64,000 nt of DNA. Source: Capsaspora owczarzaki ATCC 30864 (Eukaryota; Opisthokonta; Filasterea). Under the pieces are notes generated by a model. That model saw only the letters and a program-made list of their open reading frames with translations, made no database searches and was not told the origin of the DNA. Shown here one piece after another: positions 45,952-55,391 of the stretch (positions are counted from its first letter, which is position 1; each line of letters begins with the position of its first letter). Location of the stretch: NCBI RefSeq assembly GCF_000151315.2, contig NW_011887298.1, positions 1,122,530 to 1,186,529 of the forward strand, in the 5' to 3' direction. The position numbers were made by a program, and so were the translations under genes.

Positions 45952-48027
45952 ATGATGTTTGCAACATTGTGGCTCGTCCGGAGTGCAGTTCGAAGAAGAG
46001 CTTTGCTCACCTCGTCTGTATTGCATCACCGACTCCCCAGTCTGCACCAGCTCCGCCTCCAGAACTTCAAAAAGTTCGAGGACATAACTCTCACCCTGAC
46101 GCCCAGCCCCAAGATTATCGTTGGCGCGAACGGCTCGGGCAAGACGCAAATCCTCTGGGCGATTCTCATCTTCCTGCGCGGCCACAACGCTCGTGTCCCC
46201 AGCTCCAAGCACTTTTACAGCACAACGTTCAAATTCTCAGGTGAATTGCAAGACCTCTTTGGCGACCCATTCTTCGTCGATCAGTACGAATCGCCAGATA
46301 CGCTCGTTCGCGTCGGCGCGCCAAACAGGAAATTCAGCCTGACTGGCACGTTTCTTGACCCCACGTACCATCACACCAACGAGCACGTGATGCTGGAGTA
46401 CTCGCTGGACAAAGGGCTGCTTCAAGACAAACCCGACAACCACCAGTCGCTCGCCCCAATCCGCTTCGCCTTCATGCCATCGATGTATCAGTGGGGAGAC
46501 AAAAAGCAAGAGCTTGGCAGAGGCGAGATGTTTCTGTCTGCCGGTGTCCAGCATATGCGATGGCGACTTGAGAAGGCTGTGCCGTTTGTCAACGACGCGC
46601 TTGGCCACCTGGGATTCCAAGTCAAAGTTGAACTCGAACGCTCGGGTTCTGAGTTCAAGCGTTCCTCTGTCACCGAGAATGGAGTCACCCTTGACATTGG
46701 TGCCTGCGCCGGCTCGCTGCAGAAGATTATTGCCATTCTGACGCTTCTCTACCATCTGACGGAAGCCGCAACCATCAACGCTGCGCAAGACGACGCGCGC
46801 GGAAAGAACATTGAGCACGACTCGAACACCTTCAAGCAGCGCATCTTCCTCATCGACGAGCTCGAATCACTGCTCTACGAGAATGTGACGGCCAAGCTGT
46901 ATGACTTCCTCGTCAGCACGTGCGCCCAGCACAACATTCAGCTCATTGTCGCGACCAACTCGCGCGCCATCATTGAGCCGCGGCTGGACACCAAGCTTGA
47001 GGTTTTGTACCTCACTCCGGATGGCAAGGCCGTCGAGATCAACGACGAGCTGCCCAACGACGAGCAGAACCAGCAGTCCCTCTTCCCAGTCCTCAACGCA
47101 CTCAGCCAGGTCAAGAACAACGACACGCCTCTGCTCGTGCTCGAGGGCGCGAACGACCAAGCGTTCTACAGCAAGTACACCAAGCTCAACGACAGCTTTC
47201 AGTTCATGACCACAGCTGGTGCTGTCAAGAAGGAAGGCATCTCCCACATCCTGAGGCAAGCCAAACTCCAACACGTTTTTCTGAGGGACAGCGACATGTA
47301 CGCCGCCTCGTCCGACCTGGCTGACGCTCAGAAGCGGATGACGAAACAGATTGGCTCCTCTGTCGTCTACACGCAACTGCCGTGCGTCGAGTCGTACCTG
47401 ATCTTGAGTGAAATGCTCAATCATGCCGAGCAGGCATATAAAGGGCGTCACAGGGCCCTCGCCGTGCTTCTCGAGCACAAGCTGTACTTTGTAAACTCAT
47501 TCAAGAGCATGCTCAAGGAGGTGGGTCCGGAGCCTTCGACAAAGCCGATCAAAGCAGAGCAGAAGCAGCGAACAAAGGAAGAGATCAGTGGCATGACCTT
47601 TGAAGAGCTCAACGCGCTTTCCAGCGACGAGTTTGGCCAGTTTACCAAGCAAGAAAAGGACGAGCTGTTCCGGAAGGCAGGCCAGGCTTCGAGTGTTGCC
47701 AGTGCCTCCACTTCTGCAACAGACCGACTTTTCCCGAAGCTTCCTTTGAACGCCAACCCGAACGATCCGGAGGCAGTTTGGACTGCACTGTATCACAAGC
47801 AGTGCGACGATGCCTCGTCAGGCTCATTCGATCCTGTTGGCTTTTGGACCACGTACGTCAAGATGGCGCATGGCAAGGAGGCAATGGTGCGTGGACCTGA
47901 CGGAAAGCCGATGAGCACCGACGCGATGATTCGCAAGACGGAGTGTCTCCACCCCAAAGTCCAAGCCCTGCTCGACCAAACTGTGCAGGCTGTTCTGCAC
48001 TGCCTCCCAATGGCTGACCATGAGTGA
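45952..48027 (+). CDS. Fused AAA-ATPase/TOPRIM protein (OLD/PARIS-like)
   Basis: Intronless, about 691 residues. ATPase part: HQLRLQNFKKFEDITL leading to Walker A GANGSGKT at 58-65, an ABC-signature-like CAGSLQKI (252-259), Walker B IFLIDE at 298-303 and VATNS where ABC ATPases have the H-loop THS. TOPRIM part: LLVLEGANDQAFYSKY with Glu398, then VFLRDSDMY with the DxD aspartates 446 and 448, so the metal-binding set looks intact. AAA ATPase plus TOPRIM in one chain is the plan of bacterial OLD nucleases; the EGxxDxxFY form recalls DUF4435, the AriB part of the PARIS anti-phage system. The last 200 residues are charged and partly disordered. The first 30 residues are Arg/Leu/Ser-rich without acids, like a mitochondrial presequence. 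ATG 45952 is the first Met in the frame. Origin by transfer is inferred, not shown. Confidence 0.8.
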   Translation: MMFATLWLVRSAVRRRALLTSSVLHHRLPSLHQLRLQNFKKFEDITLTLTPSPKIIVGANGSGKTQILWAILIFLRGHNARVPSSKHFYSTTFKFSGELQDLFGDPFFVDQYESPDTLVRVGAPNRKFSLTGTFLDPTYHHTNEHVMLEYSLDKGLLQDKPDNHQSLAPIRFAFMPSMYQWGDKKQELGRGEMFLSAGVQHMRWRLEKAVPFVNDALGHLGFQVKVELERSGSEFKRSSVTENGVTLDIGACAGSLQKIIAILTLLYHLTEAATINAAQDDARGKNIEHDSNTFKQRIFLIDELESLLYENVTAKLYDFLVSTCAQHNIQLIVATNSRAIIEPRLDTKLEVLYLTPDGKAVEINDELPNDEQNQQSLFPVLNALSQVKNNDTPLLVLEGANDQAFYSKYTKLNDSFQFMTTAGAVKKEGISHILRQAKLQHVFLRDSDMYAASSDLADAQKRMTKQIGSSVVYTQLPCVESYLILSEMLNHAEQAYKGRHRALAVLLEHKLYFVNSFKSMLKEVGPEPSTKPIKAEQKQRTKEEISGMTFEELNALSSDEFGQFTKQEKDELFRKAGQASSVASASTSATDRLFPKLPLNANPNDPEAVWTALYHKQCDDASSGSFDPVGFWTTYVKMAHGKEAMVRGPDGKPMSTDAMIRKTECLHPKVQALLDQTVQAVLHCLPMADHE

Positions 48028-48223
48028 ATGTTTGGTACTGCCTCGTTGCTTTGACTGTCAATGTCACCCCTTCCTGTTTTCCAACCAATTGTACAATGTC
48101 AACGTAGTTCATGACACGTTCGCAGTTCCTCCCAAGATATCGATTGCCAATGCAAATTCAATCGAAAAGCACGGCAACGACGAATCGAAGCGACTTTTAA
48201 TCTTCTGTTTTATTGAGTGACGG

Positions 48224-49377
48224 CTAATCGCGGAACCGAGCCTCGCCTTGCGGCACATCCAAAACCCACAGCTCGAGGTCTAGAATCTCGAACGCTTCTG
48301 TGGCGGCGAGCGGCTCGTTGTCAAAGGTCGGGCATCGGACGGAGGTGCCTTTGGTGAGCGTCTCGTCCACCCACAGGCCAAACTTGCCATCGCCGGCGCC
48401 CATGATGAACGCGTCGTGCGGCAACTGGCCCGACTGGAAGTGATTGTTGATGGACGACTGCGTCCAGTCGTACACGGCGAACTTTGGCGAGTACTTGAAG
48501 AGCAGACACTCGCCCGTGCCGTAGAAGGCGCCGTGCTGCGAGCTCTCGAGGCTCCATGTGTGCGTTGCAAAGCAGCCAAACACTGTGTTTGCCTTGTCGC
48601 GGATGAAGCAGAGGGACGGTCCGGGGTACTTTGATGCTGCGCGGTGCATCGAGTGGCTCGACGTCCCATCGCGCTTGGTCGAGTACCGCATATGCCAGTT
48701 CCACCCCTGCGCATGTGCAGGCAAGTACGGCGCCAACTGCGTTCGTTTTGTTTTGTTGTTGTTGTTTTCCACAATGTTCAATCGCAACAAGAACAGTCAA
48801 TAAGACAACAACAACAGCCCGTGCGAGTGTGAGACCAGGCGTGTGCTGTTCAACGCGTTCAAAGTGATGACCAGTTCCCCTCTCATCTCTCTGCTCTGGT
48901 GCTGATGTGTGTTGGGACAGAGCGGGATTGGATCAACTTGGTACGGATCAAGCAACAACACTGCTTTGTCGTTGTGCACTTCATTGGTGAGCCTTCCACT
49001 TGTCACTTGTGCAAAATGGTGGGAAAACGCGCGGCTCAGAGTTTGATTTTCCCATGCTTGTCGTGAACCAGTCCAAGTTGAGTTTTGAGTTGCAAGCAAA
49101 CGCAGCGAAACGACGATCAAACACGAACAAGAAGAGTGAAGAAGTGCAAGCGTGATGACGATACGAGCGTGTGAGAGCGATCTCGGGAGGGGGAAAACTG
49201 TGCTGAGTGTGAGGAGGGAGCGAGATTGGTCACCATCTGGACGGCGCGCTTGTCCACCAGCGTCGAGTGCTCGCCGTTCAGCAGCTGGATGTCGTCCCAG
49301 ATGTTGGAGCGCGCAGCAGGGCGAGCGGATTCTTGTTGCGAGGTGGATGATGCAGACTTGCTCGACTTGAACTTCAT
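48224..49377 (-). CDS. TLDc-domain protein (OXR1/TLDC2-like)
   Basis: TLDc proteins protect against oxidative stress and, in several cases, bind the V-ATPase. Two exons on the complement, 49377-49234 and 48736-48224, joined in phase 0, give about 218 residues. The domain fills the second exon: LAPYLPAHAQGWNW, then RYSTKRDGTS, SLCFIRDKANTVFGCFATHTW, FYGTGECLLF, VYDWTQSS, GAGDGKFGLWVDETL, CPTFDNEPL and a final LELWVLD. All these match the TLDc consensus (FYGTGE, GGGxGKFGLW). The first exon is a short Ser/Lys-rich lead plus a helix (SNIWDDIQLLNGEHSTLVDK). The size is close to TLDC2, which is little more than the domain. An AATAAA on the minus strand lies about 10 bases past the stop. Confidence 0.9.
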
Positions 49378-49587
49378 TGTGATTGTGATGCGAAAAAGAA
49401 AGACTGAGACTGACAAAAAATCTGACGGATTGGATTCACTTGTGAGTGTGTTGTGAGTTGTTTGCAATAGTAGAAATAAGCGCAATCAGGTGGGTGCGCA
49501 ACCAATGTAGAAGAAAATTCAATGGCAGATTTGAGCCTTTTTGTACTTGTTCCAACACGAAACACACCAAAACACACACAAAACAGG

Positions 49588-50503
49588 TCATAGCTTGGGT
49601 GTGGTAGAACTGGCGGTTGGCAGATCACCGACAGACGCACTGGGTGACGCCTCCGACGACGACGCAGTGCTGCCGTTGCTCGAAGATTGGGCAGCAGCGC
49701 GCTTGCCCGAAGGCGGGCGACCAGTGACTGGCGCTGGCGGGACCGGCGGGACAACGCCTGTGACTTTTGCAATAAAATCTAGATACACACCGCGCATCGA
49801 CGCTTGCGAGGGTAGAAAGTGGCCGCCAACATGGACATGGACGACCGAGTTGTCAAACAAATCTGCCAAACGCTTCGAGTTGTGCGGTGCGATAATGCCA
49901 TCCGACTCGCCATACACGTGCAACGATGGAATGTGAATCTGCTTTTCGTAAAAGTGCTGATAGGTTCTGTCGGCGATACACACACATAAAGGGCGCATTG
50001 AGCACAAAATGAACGCAATAACGGAACGGCCGCGACTCCAGCCAACGAAAATCTTACGGATCCTTCACTGGAAATCCAGCAAACATCATTGCAAATCGGA
50101 ATCGAGGTGTTGCGGCTCCTTGGGCAGCTTGCTCTGCTCCCGCGGCGGCCGAGGCCTGGGAGCACAAAACCGCAGTCATGGCGGCGCCTTGCGAGAAGCC
50201 GAGGATGCCGTCGAAGGGACCCTCGCGCTGGCAGTGAGCTTGGACGTAGGCAATGCTCTCGTCAAACCCCCGGAAGGTCGTCCGGTGGGGCAGGTCGGGA
50301 ATCCACCACGCGAGTGACTGGCCGTCGTCCTCGACCGGGAAGCGGTCTTCGTCGGCAGGCCGAAGCTTGTGCGGCGCGTCCAGGTAGAAGAGCTCGGCAA
50401 CGCCCTTGAGAGCCTTGCGCAGCGAGCCCGTGCGCTCCCGGAAGACGGTTGCGTTCTGAGTGTAGCCGTGCAGACAGAGGATTCGGAGTGGGGCACCTGT
50501 CAT
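49588..50503 (-). CDS. OVCA2: FSH1/OVCA2-family serine hydrolase
   Basis: Alpha/beta hydrolase, probably an esterase; human OVCA2 prefers long-chain alkyl esters. Two exons on the complement, 50503-50058 and 49966-49588, give about 274 residues. Seen: LRILCLHGYTQN at the start (oxyanion strand), FYLDAPH, GILGFSQGAAM with the nucleophilic Ser in GFSQG, FAMMFAGFP, then SLHVYGESDGI with the acid Asp and VHVHVGGHFLP with the catalytic His. The triad is complete. The C-terminal 60 residues are Pro/Ser/Ala-rich and extend past the usual end. The start at 50503 gives MTGAPLRILCLHG, which fits the family. Confidence 0.93.
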
Positions 50504-50924
50504 TCTCAGAAAAAACAAATGGGTTTTTGAGACTGAGCGAGAGGCGTCGATATGCGTGAATTGGTGTGATTGTGATACTTTGCAAACGTGGACGAAAGGT
50601 CTTGCCTCCAAGTCGACTGTTTTGGAATCATCGAAAACCAGTGTGTTCCGGATTGCTGAGCTAGATCTACAGTACGACTCAAGCACCAGACCCAGACAGA
50701 CAGACAGTTGCGAAAGATGAAATTTTGCTTTAATTAACCAAAACATACCACAAAAGTAGAAACACGCACATACACACACACACACACCAAACGGCACACA
50801 AACAACTCAAACCAAAAAGAACGTAAAAATGAGATCAAGCAAACGCGGCAATGCCCTGGGAAGGGTCAAAAGGGCTCAATCAATAAACTCGTAGCCCTCC
50901 ACCGACGCTTGGCCATCTCAATCC
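50504..50924. other. Short intergenic region OVCA2-sarcoglycan
   Basis: About 420 bases holding the OVCA2 promoter and the sarcoglycan 3' UTR, both minus-strand genes in a row. A (CA)n run lies near 50765-50787. No gene is seen. Confidence 0.5.
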
Positions 50925-51746
50925 TTATGGGCACAGAGTGGCGAGATCGTTTGCGGGAATGCTGGAGCAGCCGGTCGCTGCGGCCGCATCCACCCAGTAG
51001 GTCATCAACCGAGTGCTGCCTGCAACAGTGGTGGTGCACGAGCATTGTGAAAGCACCTTGGGGATGGTCGAGCCAGTGTAAAAGACAACCTGGTTGGTCG
51101 AGATGGGCTGGTGGCTAAACGTCGAGGCGAGCTGGTTGAGCGTGGTTGGGGTGGTGAGGGACAGCGCGGCGCCCGCAGCAACGTCAATGGTGCCCACAGC
51201 CGAGGCACGGAGAGTAGTGGTCGAGACAATGCCGGTGGTAATGAAAGGGCGAGTCAGGGTGAGGGGAACAGTGACGGTGACGCTGTTGGCACCAATGGCA
51301 AGCGGGGTGCTGGCAGGGAAGCTGACGCCAAAGACACCAGTGTTGGAGGACATGGCAAAGCGCGCATCGCGGCCGGTGGTGGCAACAAAGTCGCGCCCGC
51401 AGGTCGTGTCAATGTCGACGGCAGATTCAATGTCGAGCGAGGCGCCAGAGTACGTTTTCAACGCGTTGCCGTTGATTGTGCCACCAACCCACAGGGCGTT
51501 GTCGACGAGCAGGCCAGCATCCGAAAAGTCCGTGCCGTCCATGCCGCCGCTGGAAAAGTTGAGCTCGCGCATAATCCACGCCGTCAGCGCAATGTTGACA
51601 ATGGCAATGACCGTGATGGAGATGACCAGCAGCCAGATCAGGAACTTTTTCCAGCCGTAGATGCCCGACGACGCGCGCTTCTGGTAGTACGACTCTGCAG
51701 GTTGGAGCGGGCTGCCAAAGTCGTCCAGCGTGTTATTGTATGCCAT
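50925..51746 (-). CDS. Sarcoglycan-like type II membrane protein
   Basis: Animal gamma/delta/zeta-sarcoglycans anchor the dystrophin complex in the muscle membrane. Single exon, about 273 residues. A short cytosolic start of about 32 residues leads to GIYGWKKFLIW and one membrane helix (LLVISITVIAIVNIALTAWI), then MRELNFSSGGM; animal gamma-sarcoglycan has GIYGWRKRCLY, VNLAMTIWIL and MNFTVDGM at the same places. The outer part is beta-repeat-like and rich in Thr, Ser and Val (TVTVPLTLTRPFITTGIVST), and ends with four cysteines (CSC and later CSS, LC) as in the sarcoglycan Cys cluster, although spacing differs. An NFS sequon follows the helix. Minus-strand ATG at 51746. Confidence 0.85.
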   Translation of the reverse strand: MAYNNTLDDFGSPLQPAESYYQKRASSGIYGWKKFLIWLLVISITVIAIVNIALTAWIMRELNFSSGGMDGTDFSDAGLLVDNALWVGGTINGNALKTYSGASLDIESAVDIDTTCGRDFVATTGRDARFAMSSNTGVFGVSFPASTPLAIGANSVTVTVPLTLTRPFITTGIVSTTTLRASAVGTIDVAAGAALSLTTPTTLNQLASTFSHQPISTNQVVFYTGSTIPKVLSQCSCTTTVAGSTRLMTYWVDAAAATGCSSIPANDLATLCP

Positions 51747-54647
51747 GAGTGTTGAGCAAGCTTTTTTTGAAAACCTGTCAAAGTCCAAATTAAGACAATC
51801 ACCAAAAAAAAAAAAAAAGAATTGCACAAAGGTGAGAATTTTTTTTTTTTTTTTTTTTTTTTTAAAGGAATACGATTGCGATCGAAGGAACAGGAGGGGA
51901 GGAGGATGCAGAGACAGAGAGAGAGAGGTGATGGAATGGAAGGGTCTTGTGTGTCTGGTGCAAAAGCGGCGAGATGCACTCAACAGGAGATCGAACAGGA
52001 GACGGAAATCCAAGCCGAAGCAAGACGGTGGGCGCGATGGATGAGGTTTTTTTTTTTTTTTTGATTGAATGCATTTTTTTTTTTTTTTTTTTTTTGGTGT
52101 GTGTGAATGGAGGAATCGTTGCTGGCATCGACGGTTGCTCACTCGGTCAGTGGAGAGCGCGACAGAGCCCAGGCGGCGGTGGGATGGTGGCTGCTGAGAT
52201 CAGAGGGACGATGAGGAGAGAAGAGAAAATCAAAGAACCGTTTTTTTGATGAGTTTGACAAGCATGGGGTTTGCTCAAGCAGCAGATCGACGAGGGTAGA
52301 ATGCAGCCCGTGCTGTGAATGAAGTCGTCTTTGGTAAGATTGTAGACGAGGAGATGGGGGGGGGAGGAGGGCAGTGGAGGATGGGACGATTGGGAGATGC
52401 AGGCGAAAATCAAAAGCTCGAAACACATACAAGGAAGACTGACTTGCCTTGCTTCGACGGAATTCAGCTCAGTCTGTCCATTGGAGTGATGCGAATGGAC
52501 GGAGGAAAGTGCAGCTATTGAGCACAACCAAAGGGGAGGAGGTGGAGGTGGAGGTGGAGGTGGAGGTGGAAGAGGTGGAGAGGGGGAAAAACAAAGAGCG
52601 CCAAAATGGAGAGATTCGCTGTTGGTTTTGATTGCGGTTGTGATGATGATGCTTGCGGTCTCATCGGCACAGCTCCAAACCGCCCGGTGATCGGTTCTGT
52701 ATGGCGGTCGCTTTCTAAGAGTCATAGAGCCAAGTGAAAGCGAAACCAGGACGGCGCTGAATTTCGGTTTGACATGTCTCCTTGAACAATTGAATCGCAT
52801 GAGCCTTCTAGCGTTCACCCTCTCAACCCTCATGAGACAGTGCTGGTGCAGAACAGCCTGGCCAGGGGAGGGGGAGGGACAAGCTAAAGTTCCATGGCTC
52901 AACCATTGACTTTTTGATTTTGGTCGACCAACTTGAACGCGCCAACGTCGCGCAATTGGTAGCCCTGAGCACTTTAGCCTGTACCGTACACATCTGGGAC
53001 GTTGCAATGGCACCCCGGCAAATAATCCTGCAGATTAAATCTTCAGGCATTCGCAACAGAGTCTGGCCTCGAGGACATTCAGAAACAGGAGGATTCGAGC
53101 TGTATGTAGCTGCGTCAACGCTCAACGACGACGAATCCCAAGTACCGCGCCGTGTCAGGAACCGACAGAAGCTCGGTGGGGGTTGGCCAGTGTAATGTGA
53201 GACCAAAGTGTATCGGGGCAATCACTTTGCAGACTTGCATACGACCAAAAGCAAAACAAACAAGATAAACAGCAACAACAATCAATCAACAGCGCCTTCC
53301 AGCAGTGTTGTGCGCTTGGGCCATAGAACGATGATACAGGAGTAGCTAGGTTCGGTCCTGACACGCTGATGGTACATCGTGCAGGCTTTCTTCTGGCTTT
53401 GGAACGGCGAAGGGTGCATGATGTTGCCAATTTGGGTTTTGCGCGTCGCCAAGCGACCCATAGCATCGAGATAACAGCCGACTGCGCTGTGACGAATGCT
53501 GGGCTTAGTCACATTCTTCTCAAGTGCGCCTTGTCGAGACGGAGAAGCCGCTCGCTCGCTGCGATGCTCTTACAGTAAAAAACACAATGACTCACCTCTT
53601 TTTCTTTTTTGCTAGTTTCCATGATGGATTTGGGGGTGGGGGGATTTTCTATTTTCCGCTTTGCGTTCAAGAATTCGACTCGTGTGACACACTACCAATT
53701 CCGAAATACGCGGAATGCAATTCGCGGGGCTGCTGCTTTGGTGATTGAGCTGTTTGTTTTTCGCTAGAACGAGATTAGCACACAACCCAGCTCTGTCACC
53801 CTTCGTCCGCTCGACCCCCCTCTCGCCATTTTTGTTTCCCCAACGACTGCAAACTCCGCTCGCATTTGTTTCTATTCAGGGCGGCATGGTCATGCATGCC
53901 ATGCCGCCGTCTGAACCCGTAAACCCGTTTCAATCGCTTTGTGAGCGAACGCAGCCGATTGGTCGATCCCCTTTTTTTCGTTTCCTTCTTTTTTCGGTTT
54001 TTCGGTTTTTTTTTTTGTTGTATTTTTATATTTTATGTTTGTATTGTTATTTTTAACAAGCGATCCTGCCCAGTGTCGTTCGACGCCACGCACCAGCAGA
54101 AGAGCCAAGCAAGCGAGAGGGAGAGAGGGACAGAGAAAGACAAAGAGGCAAAGGAGGCGAGCCGGGGGGACATGGAGTTCTTTTTTATGTTGGCCAATCG
54201 TGGGACATTTTCAAGACGTATGGTATCGATCATCGGCCGATAGCTCTCTTCCTCTCCTTCCTCTTCCTCCTCCTCCTTGTTCGATGCATCATGCAGCTCC
54301 ATCCTTTGTCCACATTTTTTCGATCTCTCCTTCCGTCCTTGCCCCTTCGCTTGTGCCACCCCGCGCTTTCAACTTTTGCGTTTTCAACCCCGCGATTCGG
54401 CTCCATTTGGGCTTGCTCACTCCTTGTTTCAATTTCATTTTCATTTCCCCGCCTTCTTTGGCCACCCCACGTTTTCCCGCAACTTCCCTCTCTCTCTCTC
54501 TCCCTCAACACCGACACTGTGCGCCACTTGCAACGACTCAACTCGCACACTTTGACCGCAGCCTCAGCAGAACAGCTCAACAAACACCACCCCCTTTTCC
54601 ACCCCAAACCCCGCATTTCAAACCTCAACGCACATTCTACAAACACA
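51747..54647. other. Gene-poor stretch of 2.9 kb
   Basis: No gene I can support. It holds T runs (51839-51863, 52047-52061, 52075-52095), a (GAGGTG)n run at about 52539-52572, C- and G-runs, and several open but low-complexity minus-strand frames. The part from 52680 to 53580 has ordinary base composition with short open frames on both strands that I cannot assign; it may be an old remnant or an unrecognised RNA gene. From 53740 on it becomes pyrimidine-rich and is probably the promoter and leader of the next gene. Confidence 0.5.
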
Positions 54648-55358
54648 ATGAGCCAGCAGCAGCACAATCACACCATGGCCGCGTTCGGCGAGACGCTCGT
54701 TCTCGAGTCGTACAATGCATTCTGCGAGCACGATGCCGACGACGACGGTAGCATGGTGATGATGATGGACACGTCGTCGGCTTCATCGTCGGCTGCGTCG
54801 TCGTCCGCGTCGTCGCTGACAGCATCGCCCTTCTCATCGGACGAGGACATTCACTGCTCGGTCGCCGCAACCCAGGCGCGTTTGCTCGGTGTCGCCGCCC
54901 TCGCTGCCGTCGCATCACCATCACCATCATCATCTGCATCAGCAGCAGCAGCAGCAGCAGCATCGGGCAGCATCGGATCGGTGAGTGGTCATCAAATCGT
55001 GCACACGCCGATGCGTCATCCCCCAAACTCCTTTTCCCTTCCACATTGAAAATCTGTTCCTCTCCGCTCTTCTCATGAGCTCCATGTTCTCCATCTTTAT
55101 CGTTCTAGTGCTCTTGTCCATATAATGCCCCGCTGCGTTTTCTCAGAAATGCAATAGCGAGAGGGTAAAAGTCGGCCGATATTTTCAATTGTTTCATGAT
55201 TTTTTTTTTTTTTTTTTTGTTATCTCTCCCCCTTCCTCCCTCCCCTTCCCCTGCTGACCTCGCGCTTTCGTTTCCGATCATGCATTTTCTGTTTTCGCGC
55301 TTCTCTTATCGCTTCTGCCTCGTACAATGAGCAAATGGTTACCCCTGTCACTTTTGCA

Positions 55359-55391
<33 letters not shown>

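Noticed and set aside
52147-53013. A 288-residue minus-strand frame
   Set aside because: Passes through a GAGGTG repeat read as Pro/Pro runs and shows no domain; likely chance.
52945-53105. tRNA-like A-box (CGCAATTGGTAGC) and a later GATTCGAGC
   Set aside because: The two are about 140 bases apart, no acceptor-stem pairing is seen, and the second lacks the B-box GGTTC.
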